Shown here: in pieces, positions 53,175-64,000 of the stretch
How the letters are laid out: every line of letters begins with the position of its first letter
How positions within the stretch are numbered: position 1 is the stretch's first letter
Source of the DNA: Amblyomma americanum
Taxonomy: Eukaryota; Arthropoda; Arachnida; Ixodida; Ixodidae
Assembly: GCF_052857255.1 (NCBI RefSeq)
Contig: NC_135505.1
Location: 56,911,368-56,975,367, forward strand
Direction of reading: 5' to 3'
DNA: 64,000 nucleotides
The notes under the pieces: generated by a model
Database searches by the model: none
Seen by the model: only the letters and a program-made list of their open reading frames with translations
What the model was told of the DNA's origin: nothing
Program-made: the position numbers and the translations under genes

Positions 53175-54507
53175 GCCGTGTGGGTTGGTTGGTTGTGAAA
53201 CTTTATTTCCAGCGGATATAGAGGAGCGACACGAAATCGCCCCCCGCTTAAACGGCGGCCGCTATCCCTTGGGCAGCGGCGGCGTCTTCAGCCAGCTGGA
53301 GGAGCTTGATCTGTATCCCCGGGTCGGGGCTGAGCAATAGAGCCTCCCAATGAGCAGAGTCGGTAATGAAGTGACTCGCGGGTAGGGACTGCGGGCAGTT
53401 CCAGATCATATGATTTAGATCGGCTTTCGCATCACAATTTTTGCATTTGTTTGAGTAGAGTCCTTCCGAATAGAAGCTACACAATTGGGGGGCGGCCTAT
53501 TGCTGGACTGAAGCGTGTCAGCCATAACGTTGTCAGCGCTAATGCATGGAGCGCACATCTCTCTCCAACCACTGCCACGCACCTCAAAGCGCAATTGAAG
53601 GGTCTACTGCCCCAGGGAGCCAGTTATGCGCCTTAATTTTCTCAAAATAATCAAAGTTTACAACGTTGTCAAAGCTAACGCCTATTAACTCAAAGAACAC
53701 GAGGGTCTATAGCCTCAGTGCCGCGTTTCTGCTACACCGTTGAGGATGCCAATCATATATTGGTGGACACCCGAACCGGTTTTGAGGAAAGGAAGTGACG
53801 TAGTGACTGTCTCACATATCTCGGTGGACACCCGAACAGGGCCGTGTGGGATTGGTTGGTTGTGAAACTTTATTTCCAGCGGATATAGAGGAGCGACACG
53901 AAGTCGCCCCCCGCTTAAACGGCGGCCGCTATCCCTTGGGCAGCGGCGGCGTCTTCAGCCAGCTGGAGGAGCTTGATCTGTATCCCCGGGTCGGGGCTGA
54001 GCAATAGAGCCTCCCAATGAGCAGAGTCGGTAATGAAGTGACTCGTGGGTAGGGACTGCGGGCAGTTCCAGATCATATGATTTAGATCGGCTTTCGCATC
54101 ACAATTTTTGCATTTGTTTGAGTAGAGTCCTTCCGAATAGAAGCTACACAATTGGGGGGCGGCCTATTGCTGGACTGAAGCGTGTCAGCGATAACGTTGT
54201 CAGCGCTAATGCATGGAGCGCACATCTCTCTCCAACCACTGCCACGCACCTCAAAGCGCAATTGGGGGGTCTACTGCCCCAGGGAGCCAGTTATGCGCCT
54301 TAATTTTCTCAAAATAATCAAAGTTTAGAACGTTGTCAAAGCTAACGCCTATAAACTCAAAGAACACGAGGGTCTATAGCCTCAGTTCCGCGTTTCTGCT
54401 ACACTGTTGAGGATGCCAAGCATATATTGGTGGACACCCGAACCGGTTTTGAGGAAAGGAAGTGACGAAGTGACTGTCTCACATATAGCGGTGGACACCC
54501 GAACCGC
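53175..54507. repeat. Two tandem 666-bp units, each with a LINE-A 3' fragment, family B repeat and SINE tail
   Basis: Unit A is 53175-53840 and unit B 53841-54507, about 98% identical by eye (roughly 15 differences). Each has a minus-strand LINE-A 3' fragment of about 310 bp (78 codons of ORF2 C-terminus, open, with the CCHC), the junction ATTGGGG/GGCGGCCTATTG, the family B repeat, and two Ruka-like SINE tail pieces (53770-53845 and 54435-54512). The identical LINE/repeat junction in both shows they were duplicated as a unit. Confidence 0.92.
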
Positions 54508-54744
54508 GCCGTAAGAGGTTTGACCTATAATCGTTATGAGGTAGTGTATTGATGCTTTCGCTTCAATTATGGTGAAAGGCGAAGAGAGCTGTCAGGCTTT
54601 GCCCGCTCGTTTCTGCCACTCTTTGTGAAGGATTTCTCCTCGGTGCTGAACATATCTGTTCAGACAAGCTGCACTGCTACATCCTGGTATAATTCTTGCG
54701 GTGGGTGCGGCTCCGCCGGTGCCGCGCCCTGGTTCAACACCTGA

Positions 54745-56130
54745 TTGTTCATTCCGTCAGGCCTAACTCAGCAGGCCTTACCTGCTGTGCAAGCCCTACC
54801 TGCTGCCTCAAGCCTGGTGTCTTGCAACCACTCTTCTGCCCCATCTGCATCAGGACCAGGATTTCCAGATCCTCATGGACAACGAACTCCTGATGCTTAT
54901 AACTCAAGCCGTGATCTGCCACTACCTTCAGGTCAGGACGATTTTTCTGATTCGTCTGGTTCTTTTACTATCATCTACATAGACACTACTGCGAAGTCCG
55001 GAGAAGGGTGTGAAAGATTTATTCAAGTGTCTTCGAAGCGCCGTCATGGCTCAAAGCAGTCCCTTATTAGTGCAGATACTCCGCATGTACCTTAAACTCC
55101 TAAGCACAACCGTACGGTTGTCATCAAGCCTCTAGATTCCGGGTACCACATTGCCTGCATTAATCCACTCTCATTGACACAAGGTTTAGAATCTGTGGCT
55201 CCAGACGGCGTTCTTCAAGCTCGTCTCAGCAAGCGCCTAAACCTTCGGGCAGTTGACACCCGTACAGAGCACGCAACTGAACGCCTCTTGAAAATAGCAA
55301 GCATAGCTGGAGTTGCAGTTCAAGCCAACGAGCCTCGCCCCAGCAACTGCGGCGTGGGTGTCATTAAGGATGTCTCCCTGGATCTCTCTCAATCAGATAT
55401 CTACTCAACGCTGCTACAGAGAGCTCCGATTAAATCCGTCTGCCGACTTGGAAACTCACAAAATATTCGCATTGTATTTGCGACAGAATCTGCTCCGCAA
55501 TACGTGACTCTCGGATATACAAGGTACCGTGTATACGATCAGTTTCAAACACCACGGCACTGCACCAGATGTCAACGCTTCGGCCATGTGGCTAGCGCTT
55601 GCCGACTTGCCTTGCGCTGCTCTCGTTGCGGTGGCAGCCATGACCGCAATGAATATGCAAGTGATAACCTCATTTGTCCTAACTGCTGTAAGCAGCATGA
55701 GGCGACGTTTTTCCGCTGCACTGCCTACTAAAAGGACAAAATTATCTAGAGATACAAGAACTCAAATAACACAGACTATAAGTCAGCAAAAACTGCTCTA
55801 CTTAAGCAAAATCAAATCCGGGGAAGTCACCGCAGGAAAAATTCATCGCCGGGGAAGAAAGCGCCTCAATCGCCGGACAAAGACAAAGCCAGCCACCTGA
55901 GCATTGAGGACCTGGTTGAATTTCCTTATTTTCCACGGCAGCCGCAGTATGGAACCTGGGACCACCCACGTGAAGGATCTATTCGCCAAAACTCCGATAG
56001 TACCAGTTCCCTACTGTGCTCGCTTGTTGCGGCTGTCCGCGCTTTCCTTACACCACACTCCTCGCCGGTGGCGAAGGCCATCCTAACAATCCTTGAATTC
56101 ATTGCACATCTTGCACATTGGCGGTAGCAC
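54745..56130 (+). pseudogene. LINE-C ORF1 remnant (gag-like)
   Basis: An N-terminal serine- and proline-rich part (54745-55095) ends at a TAA. The same protein resumes with KHNRTVVIKPLDSGYHIA and runs to a stop near 55731. It contains IASIAGVAVQANEPRPSN, NIRIVFATESAPQYVTLG, then the knuckles CTRCQRFGHVASAC (CX2CX4HX4C) and CSRCGGSHDRN followed by CPNCCKQHEATFFRC. A further frame to about 56130 carries a lysine-rich segment and a SIEDLVEFPYFPRQPQ region. It would coat the element RNA. Confidence 0.8.
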
Positions 56131-56199
56131 TCAATAGACCAGCTACTCTCCCTAGCGTGCACATCATCCGTAACAAGGCCACCATCTTCCAATGAAATG

Positions 56200-59100
56200 C
56201 CTGAAGCCTTCGTCAACGATTGTCTGATTTTTGACAATTTGTTTCGAAGCACCGTTTTCCGATTATTGCCTTCTCAGAATCCCGTCTGCGTACTACTATC
56301 CGTCTTTCAGGATATGCCATTCTGAATTTGGTTCTGAACAGGTGCTGAAATCAGCAAAATTTTTTTAGCTTTTCGGAAAGACGTCACCTCCATTCCACAA
56401 CCCATATCTGCCGACGCACGGAATGAATATGTTGCGGCCACCGTCAAGATCATGAACCCGTCCTTCACAGTGATCATCGGGTACATAACCCCCCGTCTCA
56501 ACTTTGACGTCGACCGCCTTCAGGCTATCGTACGCAGTACCCCTGCGCCGCACATCATTACGTGTGATTTCAACGCACATCATCCTGCTTGGGGAGGCGC
56601 CAGATCAACAGCCAGATTACGACAGTTATTTGATTTTGCACAGTGCAACAATTTCACTTTCCTCAGCAACGGCCAGTCAACCTTTTATCAATGTACAAGA
56701 TCCAGTCCCTTTGAAATTTCGATGATTTCTAATCATCTGTCGTCTTCTATAACCTGGAGTGTGGACATAAAATCTCATGGTAGCGATCATCTTCCTACGT
56801 ATATAGAGGTTGGTGGTGCTTCCTTAAGTTCACAGCGGCGAGTAGCACGCAACACGAATTGGGAACTTTTCGCAGACACAGTTGACAAAGTGGACCTCTC
56901 AAACCTCAATTATGAAACATTCATCGATACTGTAGCACGTGCAAATCGGTCAGCACTAAGGTTACAACGCTATTAAAAGTGCACTCAACTGCAGATGATG
57001 AATATGAGCGACTTCGAGCAATTCGCCGCAGAACAGAGAGACGAGCAGGCAGAACAAATTATAGAGAGGACATCAGGGTTGCTAGGCGCGCACAGAAACA
57101 TGTTCAACGTCGTTTGGACAAGCTGGCAAGGCGGAAATGGCGATCCTTTTGTGTGAAGCTTGATCCCACAAAGCCTCCTTCTAACATTTTTAGCATTGTA
57201 CGCAGCCTCAGTAGTCAGCCCGCCCACTAAATTCTTTTGACTGCGTAGCTGTAAATGATAACATTTCTCGTCTCGGTGCAGTGGAGGCTTTCTATTCTAA
57301 GATCCCTGTTTGATTAAGGGCCATATCGGTGCAGTTTCCTCTCCAAAGCTTTACCCCTTCATCTGATACTGCCCAATTGATGATCCGTTTACCATGAAAG
57401 AACTTCTTGCGGCTTTGGCACATACCAATAAAAAATCGTGCCCAGGACCGGACGGTGCTGGCTACACTGCCATTTCTCATCTGAGAAGTAAGGCCAAGGT
57501 TCAGCTCCTCGCAGTTTATAACACCTCCTGGAAGACCAGCCGCCTTGAAACGTGTTGGAAGCGTGGGCGTGTGATACCTATCCTACAGGCTGGAAAACCA
57601 TCAATAGACCTAAACGCTTACCGCCCCGTTGCGCTTCTAAGCTGCGTCAGAAAATTCATGGAGAAAATGATACACTCCCGCCTTGCCTGGGACCTGACAA
57701 ACAGAGGTATTTGCCCTTCGGCCATGTCCGGCTTCCGAAAAAGACGCGGCAACATTGACAACGTTATTGCCCTCGCAAATTGTGTTAAACGCTGCAAAAC
57801 AGAGCGGTCTATGATGACTGCTTTCTTTCTTGACGCGAAGGCAGCATTTAACAACGTCACACATGAAGCAATTCTTTCAGCCTTACAGTCAGTTGGCATT
57901 AGTGGACGGATGTATAACTGGCTGTGCGATTATCTGCACGAAAGATCGATTTTCATGTCAGCAAGTGAAGGTGACAGGGTCTGCATCAAATATCTCGCGG
58001 AGTCCCTCAGGGGGGAACTTTAAGTCCCACCGTTTTCAATATCTCTCTTGTTGGCATGAAAAAATGCTTGCCTCATACAGCTGAAATCTCCCTTTAGCCG
58101 ATGACATCTGTCTATTGTGTGTTCCGGACGCAGCAAGCGCATTGAGCATGCCCGGTTACAGAGGGCAATATGTTGCATAGAATTGTTTTTAAGTAAGCGC
58201 GGTCGCTTCATTTCGTCATATATAAGCTCAGTAATTGCATTTTTGAGGCGCGATCTTTCACGCTACGTGCTGAAAGTTTCTGGTACCCCAATACCATACG
58301 TTACAAACCATAAATTTCTAGGAGTGACATTTGATAGGACACTGTCATGGACGCAACATGTACAACAGCCTAAAATCAAGCTCTGCTCTTACGCCTCAAT
58401 CTTTCGTATGATCTCCACCACCAGAAAAGGCTGCTCTACACCTTCATTACTAGGGCTGTATGGTGCGCTCTGTGAAGGCCTCCTACGCTACAGTCTTCCA
58501 GCTTTTCAGGGTATCTCATGAACAAATATCAAACTCCTTGAAGCTATGAAAGCTAAGGCCTTGAGAATCTGCCTTGGTCTTCCCAAGACCACCTCCACAG
58601 TGGATACTCTAGGGGAGAGCAGACGTCTATCTGCATCAGTACTGCTAACCCAGGAGTTGCTTCGTGCCCAGATGCGGTTCGTGGCCCGTGTACCTCACCA
58701 TCCACTCGCAGCGCACTGCATAAAGGAAGCTTCTGACATTCTCCCACTACACTACCGGCTCCCGGTCACGACCAAATCAAAACAACGGTTCCTGGCATGA
58801 AAATAAAAACAACCACCCCCGGTCCTGCACATAAATATTTTGCCCTTGAACACATTTATGGGTGCTACAGCGCGTACCGTCATATCTACGCTGATGGCTC
58901 TGTCACATCCGTCTCATCAGCGATTGGTGTCTCGGTTCCGTCAACGCGCACCACAATTTCGCCGTTACTCAGTCATCGCACGTCGACTACTGCTACCGAG
59001 CTGGCTGCTCTGCGAGCAGCATTCACTCACATTCTTCGACAACCCCCAACAGCGTGTGTTATTTTCAGTGACTCTCGGGCTGCATTACAATCCATAAAGT

Positions 59101-59600
59101 CATCAGGAAGCCTGATCATCGATGACTTAAACAGATTCCACTCCGAGGCCTATGAGCTTGGCCATTGTGTTGTGTTGGAGTGGTTACCTGCTCACTGTGG
59201 CCTTGCAGGCAACGATCACGCTGACGGTGCAGCGTTGTCGGCGCATGGAGACACCACCTTGCTCCTACCTATACCGTTTTCTCGCATTGATGGCGCGGGA
59301 CTTCTATCTACACAAACTTTGGACACGCAACGCTCTTTGTGGTGCGATCCGGAACTTCTATACAGACCCCTTCTTTGTATTGACGCCACTTTTGACTTCA
59401 GCATGCCACGCAATATAACTAGACGTGATCAAAATTGCCTCCACCGAATTCGCCTGGACGTTGCCTTCACTAAATTCTGTTAACATATAATTGGTGCAAT
59501 AAGTAGCCCTCTGTGCCCCACATGTGGTGTGCCTGAGGATATGCCACATTTGATCGCCCGCGGCAAACGCTTCAACAATCATCGCAAGGCACTTTTAAGT
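56200..59600 (+). pseudogene. LINE-C ORF2 remnant: endonuclease, RT, intact-looking RNase H
   Basis: Endonuclease: IIAFSESRLRTTIRLSGYA (56250-56315), then FTVIIGYITP, ITCDFNAHHPAWGG (56550) and SHGSDHLPTYIEV (56780), holding the main catalytic residues. RT: KSCPGPDGAGYTAISHL (57435), YRPVALLSCVRKFMEKM, SGFRKRRGNIDNVIALA, AFFLDAKAAFNNVTHEAI with the first Asp. A frameshift near 58005 precedes a degraded ADD box (about 58098). Thumb: YVTNHKFLGVTFDRTLSW. RNase H is one open frame, 58797-59483, with YADGS (Asp), ATELAALRAAF (Glu), IFSDSRAALQSI (Asp) and WLPAHCGLAGNDHADGAA (His, Asp). A terminal CPTCGVPEDMPHLIA zinc-like motif is at about 59515. Confidence 0.87.
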
Positions 59601-60049
59601 GCATTAGCCGACAGGATGGCCCCGTGCTCATCGAGCCTGTCCTCGGACCCTGGTGGACCGCGGCTTCGGGTGTGCGCGGGACAAAAGCACTTTTATTGTT
59701 TCTAAGAGACACGGGTTTCGTGGACATTCTTTGGGCAATTTTGTGTGTGCGTGTGCGTTTGTGAGGGCATAAGTGTGCTTGATTTCACCATTCACCCTTT
59801 CTTTTTCTCTTTCCCTTTTCTTTCCACCATCTTCCTCTCTACCCCTCTCTTTTTTCACCCTCATCTTGAGTAGCATGCACGGCCGTAAACCAGGCAGACA
59901 TCTCCTATTTCAATAAAGTTCTTTTCCTTCCTTTCTTTCGCTTCAATATTTCCGAAGTGCGGTGCCGCCTACTACTACAACTACTAGTACGAGGGCAGTT
60001 TTGCAGTGAGAGCTACACTTGGCTACCAGTCGAGCATTTCGCTGTGGTC

Positions 60050-60320
60050 CAGAGAAGCCAGTTGTGCGCATGCGCCGTCCCCATGGCAACCGGAGAGGAG
60101 CAGCAGGTGCGGAGTGCGGCTCGCCGTCGCCGCGGCGGCGCGCCAGCTCCACCGTCTGAGCCGTGCGTGACGTCACGCGGATGAGAAGTTGTGCGCATGC
60201 GCCGATAACATTGTTACCAGAGTGATCCCACAGGTGCGCCGCGCGTGTCGTCTCCTGCCTTGCCACACGCCGCTCTATAACCTGAATCGCGCGTCGCATG
60301 CGTAGCATTGAGTATAAAAG
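60050..60320 (+). promoter_or_regulatory. Promoter-like cluster: two NRF-1-type sites, RFX-like, CRE, TATA
   Basis: TGCGCATGCGCC occurs twice (60064-60075 and 60192-60203), CCATGGCAAC at 60081-60090, TGACGTCA at 60168-60175 and TATAAAAG at 60313-60320. The block is GC- and CpG-rich in an AT-rich setting. About 30-40 bases after the TATA box a short frame begins (ATG at 60350 or 60359, stop at 60401, ending QSPAADKRG). It could be a host promoter and first exon, or part of a dispersed repeat. Confidence 0.35.
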
Positions 60321-60403
60321 GCGGATATGTAATGGGCTGGTGCATTACAATGTGCGACATGGATGCACAGAAGCAGAGTCCTGCCGCAGATAAACGGGGG
60401 TAG

Positions 60404-62049
60404 AAACAAAAGAAGATGAGCTCTACCGATCCTGGGGCTGTTTTTAGAACTTGGCTACTGAACAAAGAGAGGATGAGCGTAAAAAGGCGAAGATTCGCAA
60501 GTCTCTTTTTGGTCGTGTTTTTTGAGCATTTGTGTGTTTTTTGCGTTTAATAATGCTTGGCTGTCAACTGCACTGCAAAGAAACAAGGACAGTGGCAGTC
60601 TGGACGGGTAGGACGAGCGAAGAGCAATGTATGTTTGGAGCACTCCAGTGTGGTGCCGAGCGGCGGCTGTAGCAATGGCCCAGAACACGCTGAGGCATGC
60701 ATGAACTTAGGCAAGAGGCAAGAACTGTTAATTTGCGTGTATGTATATTTGTATGAAAGCGAATAGCACTGCAAAAAAAAAAATGAACTGACCTGAAGTT
60801 TCTCTTCTCAGCCATTATTATTGCGCATAAAAATTCACCCAAAATATTAAACTCCAAATTGTAATGGTTATGGCTTTTTTAAAGGGAAGGCTTCATGCGC
60901 ACGGGAAGGCGTGCGCGCAAAGCTTTCTCGACTGACTTTAGCGGCAAAAGCTCTTGTGCCCCTCTGGCTAGCGATGTCAGGATGATGTACGAAACGGGGT
61001 TAGTGAATCCTACCTCTTCAGCCCCTACTCTTGCGTGTCACCTTAGCGAAAACTAATACGTTTGTCATATACGGCGGGCTGTTTATAATGTATTTTAAAC
61101 CTCTTTTGTATTCATGAATGCAATAAAATATGCCGTATATAGGTTCCTGAAATTTTATGCTTGGTGTTAGAATTATATTTTTAAATTTGACAAAAATATG
61201 TCACTTCAAGCAGCTTCAAGCACGTTTCAAATACGTGAAAAAATATGTATGAGGTTTTAGCATCTTGTCAATGCATTAAAAGTTAAATTTCGTAAATATG
61301 AAATTATTCTTCTGAAGTATACTTCTATTTTAACAAATGGGCACACTTTTTAAACTTATTTGAAGCACACTTTTATCAATCAGGGCTACGTCAGGCGTTT
61401 GATACCCCCACATTTCACTCATTTGTCAGAATCGTGAGTCGATGGAACACGGTTCACTGAGACGTCGCAGTAAATGCTTGGACGATGGCTAAGGTTTCAC
61501 CATAGAGTATGGGGACGTAGGCGCTATGAAATAGCGTACTTGGCTACCAGTCGAACATTTCACTGGCTAGTGGCTTTTCGGGCCTCATTTAAAATTGCAT
61601 TGTTTTTCGGTACGCTAATCGGTGTAGTAATATGCAGGAACTATCTCCGATACTTGATTTAGACATTGCGGTTGATTTATTACAATGTGCGAACGGTGGC
61701 GAGCGCCCTTTTATGATTTAGGTAATTAGCACCGTCGTACGAAACTTGACAAGCTTTCCTCAATGCACAATTGCCTTTTACGATGAAAATTTCTCGTTCC
61801 ACCAACTAACCACTGGTTCAGAATTACTTATATTTGTCATCTTTCTGCTGCACCGCAGTTTATGCTCCTGGGACTAGGGCTGTTGATGAGTTTAGTGTTT
61901 TATTTAAGATTGAAATCCCTGAGCTTTCTCGCAAGACCTAGAAAGCAAACTCTGGGCCTGGGGTGGAAATTTTGTCTTGCATGACTGAACATAACCAGAA
62001 GCTAGCTTTACTGTTTCAACAGAACCTGAGAAAGTGAGTACGAGATACG
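60404..62049. other. No gene seen; short repeat shared with the promoter region
   Basis: 61537-61567 (ACTTGGCTACCAGTCGAACATTTC...) nearly repeats 60017-60047. AT-rich otherwise; no coding motif. Confidence 0.45.
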
Positions 62050-62350
62050 GTAGCTGGCAACGAACGTTTATTTCTCACACAGCCATGCACAATAACGATC
62101 CAGCCGAGTTCTCACCAACAGGGCAGATCCACACCTCTATCTCTAATCTATGCTGTAGACGTGGACTAGAACACATCAGGCTGGAACGAAAGAAATTACA
62201 ACCTCCACACAAAGAACTAGACACCTCCAAAGTGATGGACTAGAGAAAAATACAAACACTTACCTGCCTGAAACTGTTTATCTTAATCAAGGTTATCCCA
62301 ACAGAGTACCCTATACATTTCTCTGGTGTATTGCTTGCCCTGCCCTCTAA
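62050..62350 (+). mobile_element. Probable decayed LINE fragment downstream of RNase H
   Basis: A frame at about 62130-62240 reads LEHIRLERKKLQPPHKELDT followed by a WRKIQT-like word. It resembles the region after RNase H in LINE-A (ILQHYRLGRLRFPPADK, then WRKLQTNT) and in the LINE at 44496-45530. Weak and short. Confidence 0.4.
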
Positions 62351-63469
62351 ATATACATGGGCCTTGAATAGCGAAATGAAAATGCTGAACACTGACAACC
62401 TAGCCATACGAGCTGTGGGAGGTGACCGCTACCATCGAAGAGCCGGGCAACCAGCTACAGATAGTTCGGCTAGCTCGTGAATCGGCGCGAACTAGTGGTT
62501 TTTCGGAGTAGGATTGCCACCATGACCTGCACCAACAGCCCTTGTACTCCCCTTTCTTTTTGGAAATAAACATCTCCACACAATAATAATATTGACAGTA
62601 AACACGAGAGAAAGAAACGTGCACTAAACCTACAGTGTCAGAAATTTAGAGCAATTAAGGAATTAGAGGTGATTCCAGAAGGGGCACTGAAACTATTGCT
62701 TATTGTGGAGCCCTTCTACACAATTCGGTAAGCGTATCCATTGCGGTACAGAGAAAGAGGAGAGGCGCAGATAAAATAGGCAGACATAACTGGTCCCTTT
62801 TAAGGGTATTAAAATTTTTGGTGTGTTTTGTATTTTTTTCTTAGGTGTTCTGTTTACCTACCAGAGGGTGCAGCAAGAAAGATGGAAAAGTTATCATAAT
62901 GTCGCCGCTAATCTACTGTTAGATTTCAGGAAATGGGAATTGTATTCATGTTTGGGAAGTTACGACCAGCAGAGCGATAGTCCGCTGTTCCAAAGAATAT
63001 TCCACATGTATTATTATCGTCTTGGTAGACAAGCTCCTCTGCTCCGAGCGGTGTACCACCTCAGATGAAAAACATGCAGATGCTCTTTTTGTACGACGGT
63101 TTCCAACGCTCAAGAGGGTCTCCAATGAAAAATCGCCGTCATATCATTGCAATGCACTTCAATACAATGAAAGCAACCCAACGGAGGCCGCAAAAAATTG
63201 AAGTGTTAGCGGTTCATGTTTTAGAGCAACACAAGAAATAAAATTCAGGGGGCACTTTGTTGACCTAAAGTGCGGTGAGGCGAAAGCCTTGAGCGGGGTG
63301 TTGCTGCTTGTGTCACTGATGTGTGGTTAATGTGTAAATTAATTACACAGTTGTCAATCTTAAGTGCTGGAGACAGCGGAGGGCACTTGGGAGGCATCCG
63401 TCTGATTCGATGCGTATCCGCAAACGCTATCCAGCGTCCTAGACAAGGATAACTACATACGCGTTGGCA
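62351..63469. other. No gene seen
   Basis: AT-rich. An 81-codon frame at 62823-63068 (plus) and a 95-codon frame at 63245-63532 (minus) have no recognisable motif. Confidence 0.45.
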
Positions 63470-63545
63470 AGAAATAGCGTAGTCGTTAGCACGCTCGGCT
63501 GCGGAGCGGGAGGATGGTGGTTCAAATTCCATCGTGAAGAATGGT
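63470..63545 (+). mobile_element. tRNA-like SINE head (fourth family)
   Basis: A-box-like TAGCGTAGTCGTTAG at 63475-63489, an anticodon-type stem CGCTC/GAGCG with a 7-base loop (63492-63508), and B box GGTTCAAATTCC at 63519-63530. It then runs into a T-rich stretch. The loop lacks the T before the anticodon and there is no proper acceptor stem, so this is a SINE head and not a tRNA gene. Confidence 0.6.
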
Positions 63546-64000
63546 TTTTTTTCCTACCGAGTCGAAGAGCGTAACGGACGGACGGAATGATGCCAGCATG
63601 AGCCATTAAAGGCTTTCCGCTTAATACAATCTTGTTTTATGAATATCATCCTAACTCGTTAGGAAACAGTGCACTCTTCCTTCGCATATTCCACAAAATA
63701 TTATACACGACCAGAATAAAGCGACAAAAGGTCGATTGTAGGGAGAGGGCAGGTTGAAGGGCTTCTTGACAACAAAAAGTGAACAAGGGATCGGGCGCTT
63801 AGCCGCGTATCTTGAGCCATTACAGTGCTCTGCAATTTACAGCTCTTAATCAGTGTTATCACTATTTTGGTCTGGTTGAAAAAACTATTATCGAAACTTA
63901 AGAGTGCGGCAATGCAACAGCGGGGACGGCTCGGGATGTTCCGATGCGGTAATGTTAAGAGCAGCGTTTAAAAACTCTGGACAGGATTGTGGGTCATTAG
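63546..64000. other. No gene seen
   Basis: Possible SINE body at the start, then unassigned AT-rich sequence to the window edge. Confidence 0.4.

Larger units (their letters stand above)
54568..59934 (+). mobile_element. LINE-C: near full-length two-ORF LINE with perfect TSD
   Basis: Flanked by CTTTCGCTTCAAT at 54555-54567 and 59935-59947 (13 bp, identical). Inside are a 5' UTR, ORF1 with zinc knuckles, ORF2 with endonuclease, RT and RNase H, an AATAAA at 59911-59916 and a TTCC-rich tail. Many frameshifts indicate an old copy, although the TSD remains perfect. Its coding order and RNase H place it in the I-like superfamily. It is a different family from LINE-A and LINE-B. Confidence 0.9.

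Noticed and set aside
53175..54507. CRISPR-like array or coding tandem repeat
   Set aside because: Only two units of 666 bp made of LINE, repeat and SINE pieces; no short repeats with unique spacers.
63470..63545. Functional tRNA gene
   Set aside because: No complete acceptor stem and no T before the anticodon; better explained as a SINE head.

Overview
This window looks like non-coding, repeat-dense chromosomal DNA from a hard tick (Ixodidae). The evidence is the mixture of repeats. It includes several copies of a tRNA-derived SINE that resembles the Ruka family described from Rhipicephalus, two or three further tRNA-headed SINE families, RNase H-bearing LINEs, small-LTR Ty3/gypsy elements and a Penelope-like element. 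The family names come from memory and motif reading; no database search was run. I see no convincing complete host gene, rRNA gene, functional tRNA gene or CRISPR array. The best host-like signals are a possible coding segment at 36204-36557 and a GC-rich promoter-like cluster at 60064-60320.

Layout. 1-2990 holds a 120-bp MITE candidate, a LINE 3' remnant and a SINE remnant. 3053-9473 is a non-autonomous LTR element on the plus strand, carrying a proline-rich reading frame. A whole Ty3/gypsy element on the minus strand (3890-8233) is inserted into that frame. 13430-19259 is a compound region: a LINE 3' end (minus), the gag and protease of a Mag-like gypsy element (plus), and a second gypsy element (plus). 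The second gypsy has lost RT and RNase H, and its gag zinc knuckle is split by a short LINE insertion with a perfect target-site duplication. 21705-24190 is a 5'-truncated LINE (minus). 25700-30770 is a near full-length two-ORF LINE (minus). 32370-33420 is a different LINE RT remnant (plus). 34145-34610 is a Penelope-like fragment with a GIY-YIG domain and a possible eroded hammerhead ribozyme.

38110-41560 is the youngest LTR insertion (minus). Its 192-bp LTRs differ at only two positions, yet it lacks the RT palm and RNase H. 41700-47720 is a mosaic of SINE tails, LINE 3' fragments and hairpins. 47726-53174 is a near full-length LINE (LINE-A, minus), followed directly by two about 98% identical 666-bp tandem units. 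Each unit carries a 3' fragment of the same LINE. 54568-59934 is another near full-length LINE (LINE-C, plus) with a perfect 13-bp target-site duplication. 60000-64000 is mostly unassigned, with promoter-like motifs and a tRNA-like SINE head near the end.

How it fits together. Nearly every recognisable protein belongs to a retroelement, and every one has frameshifts, stops, deletions or catalytic substitutions. The most informative structure is the insertion order. The LINE-A junctions suggest repeated insertion at one site in the tail of the Ruka-like SINE. LINE-C, and probably another LINE, sit at a second repeated motif. Two unrelated gypsy elements have independently lost the RT-RNase H segment.
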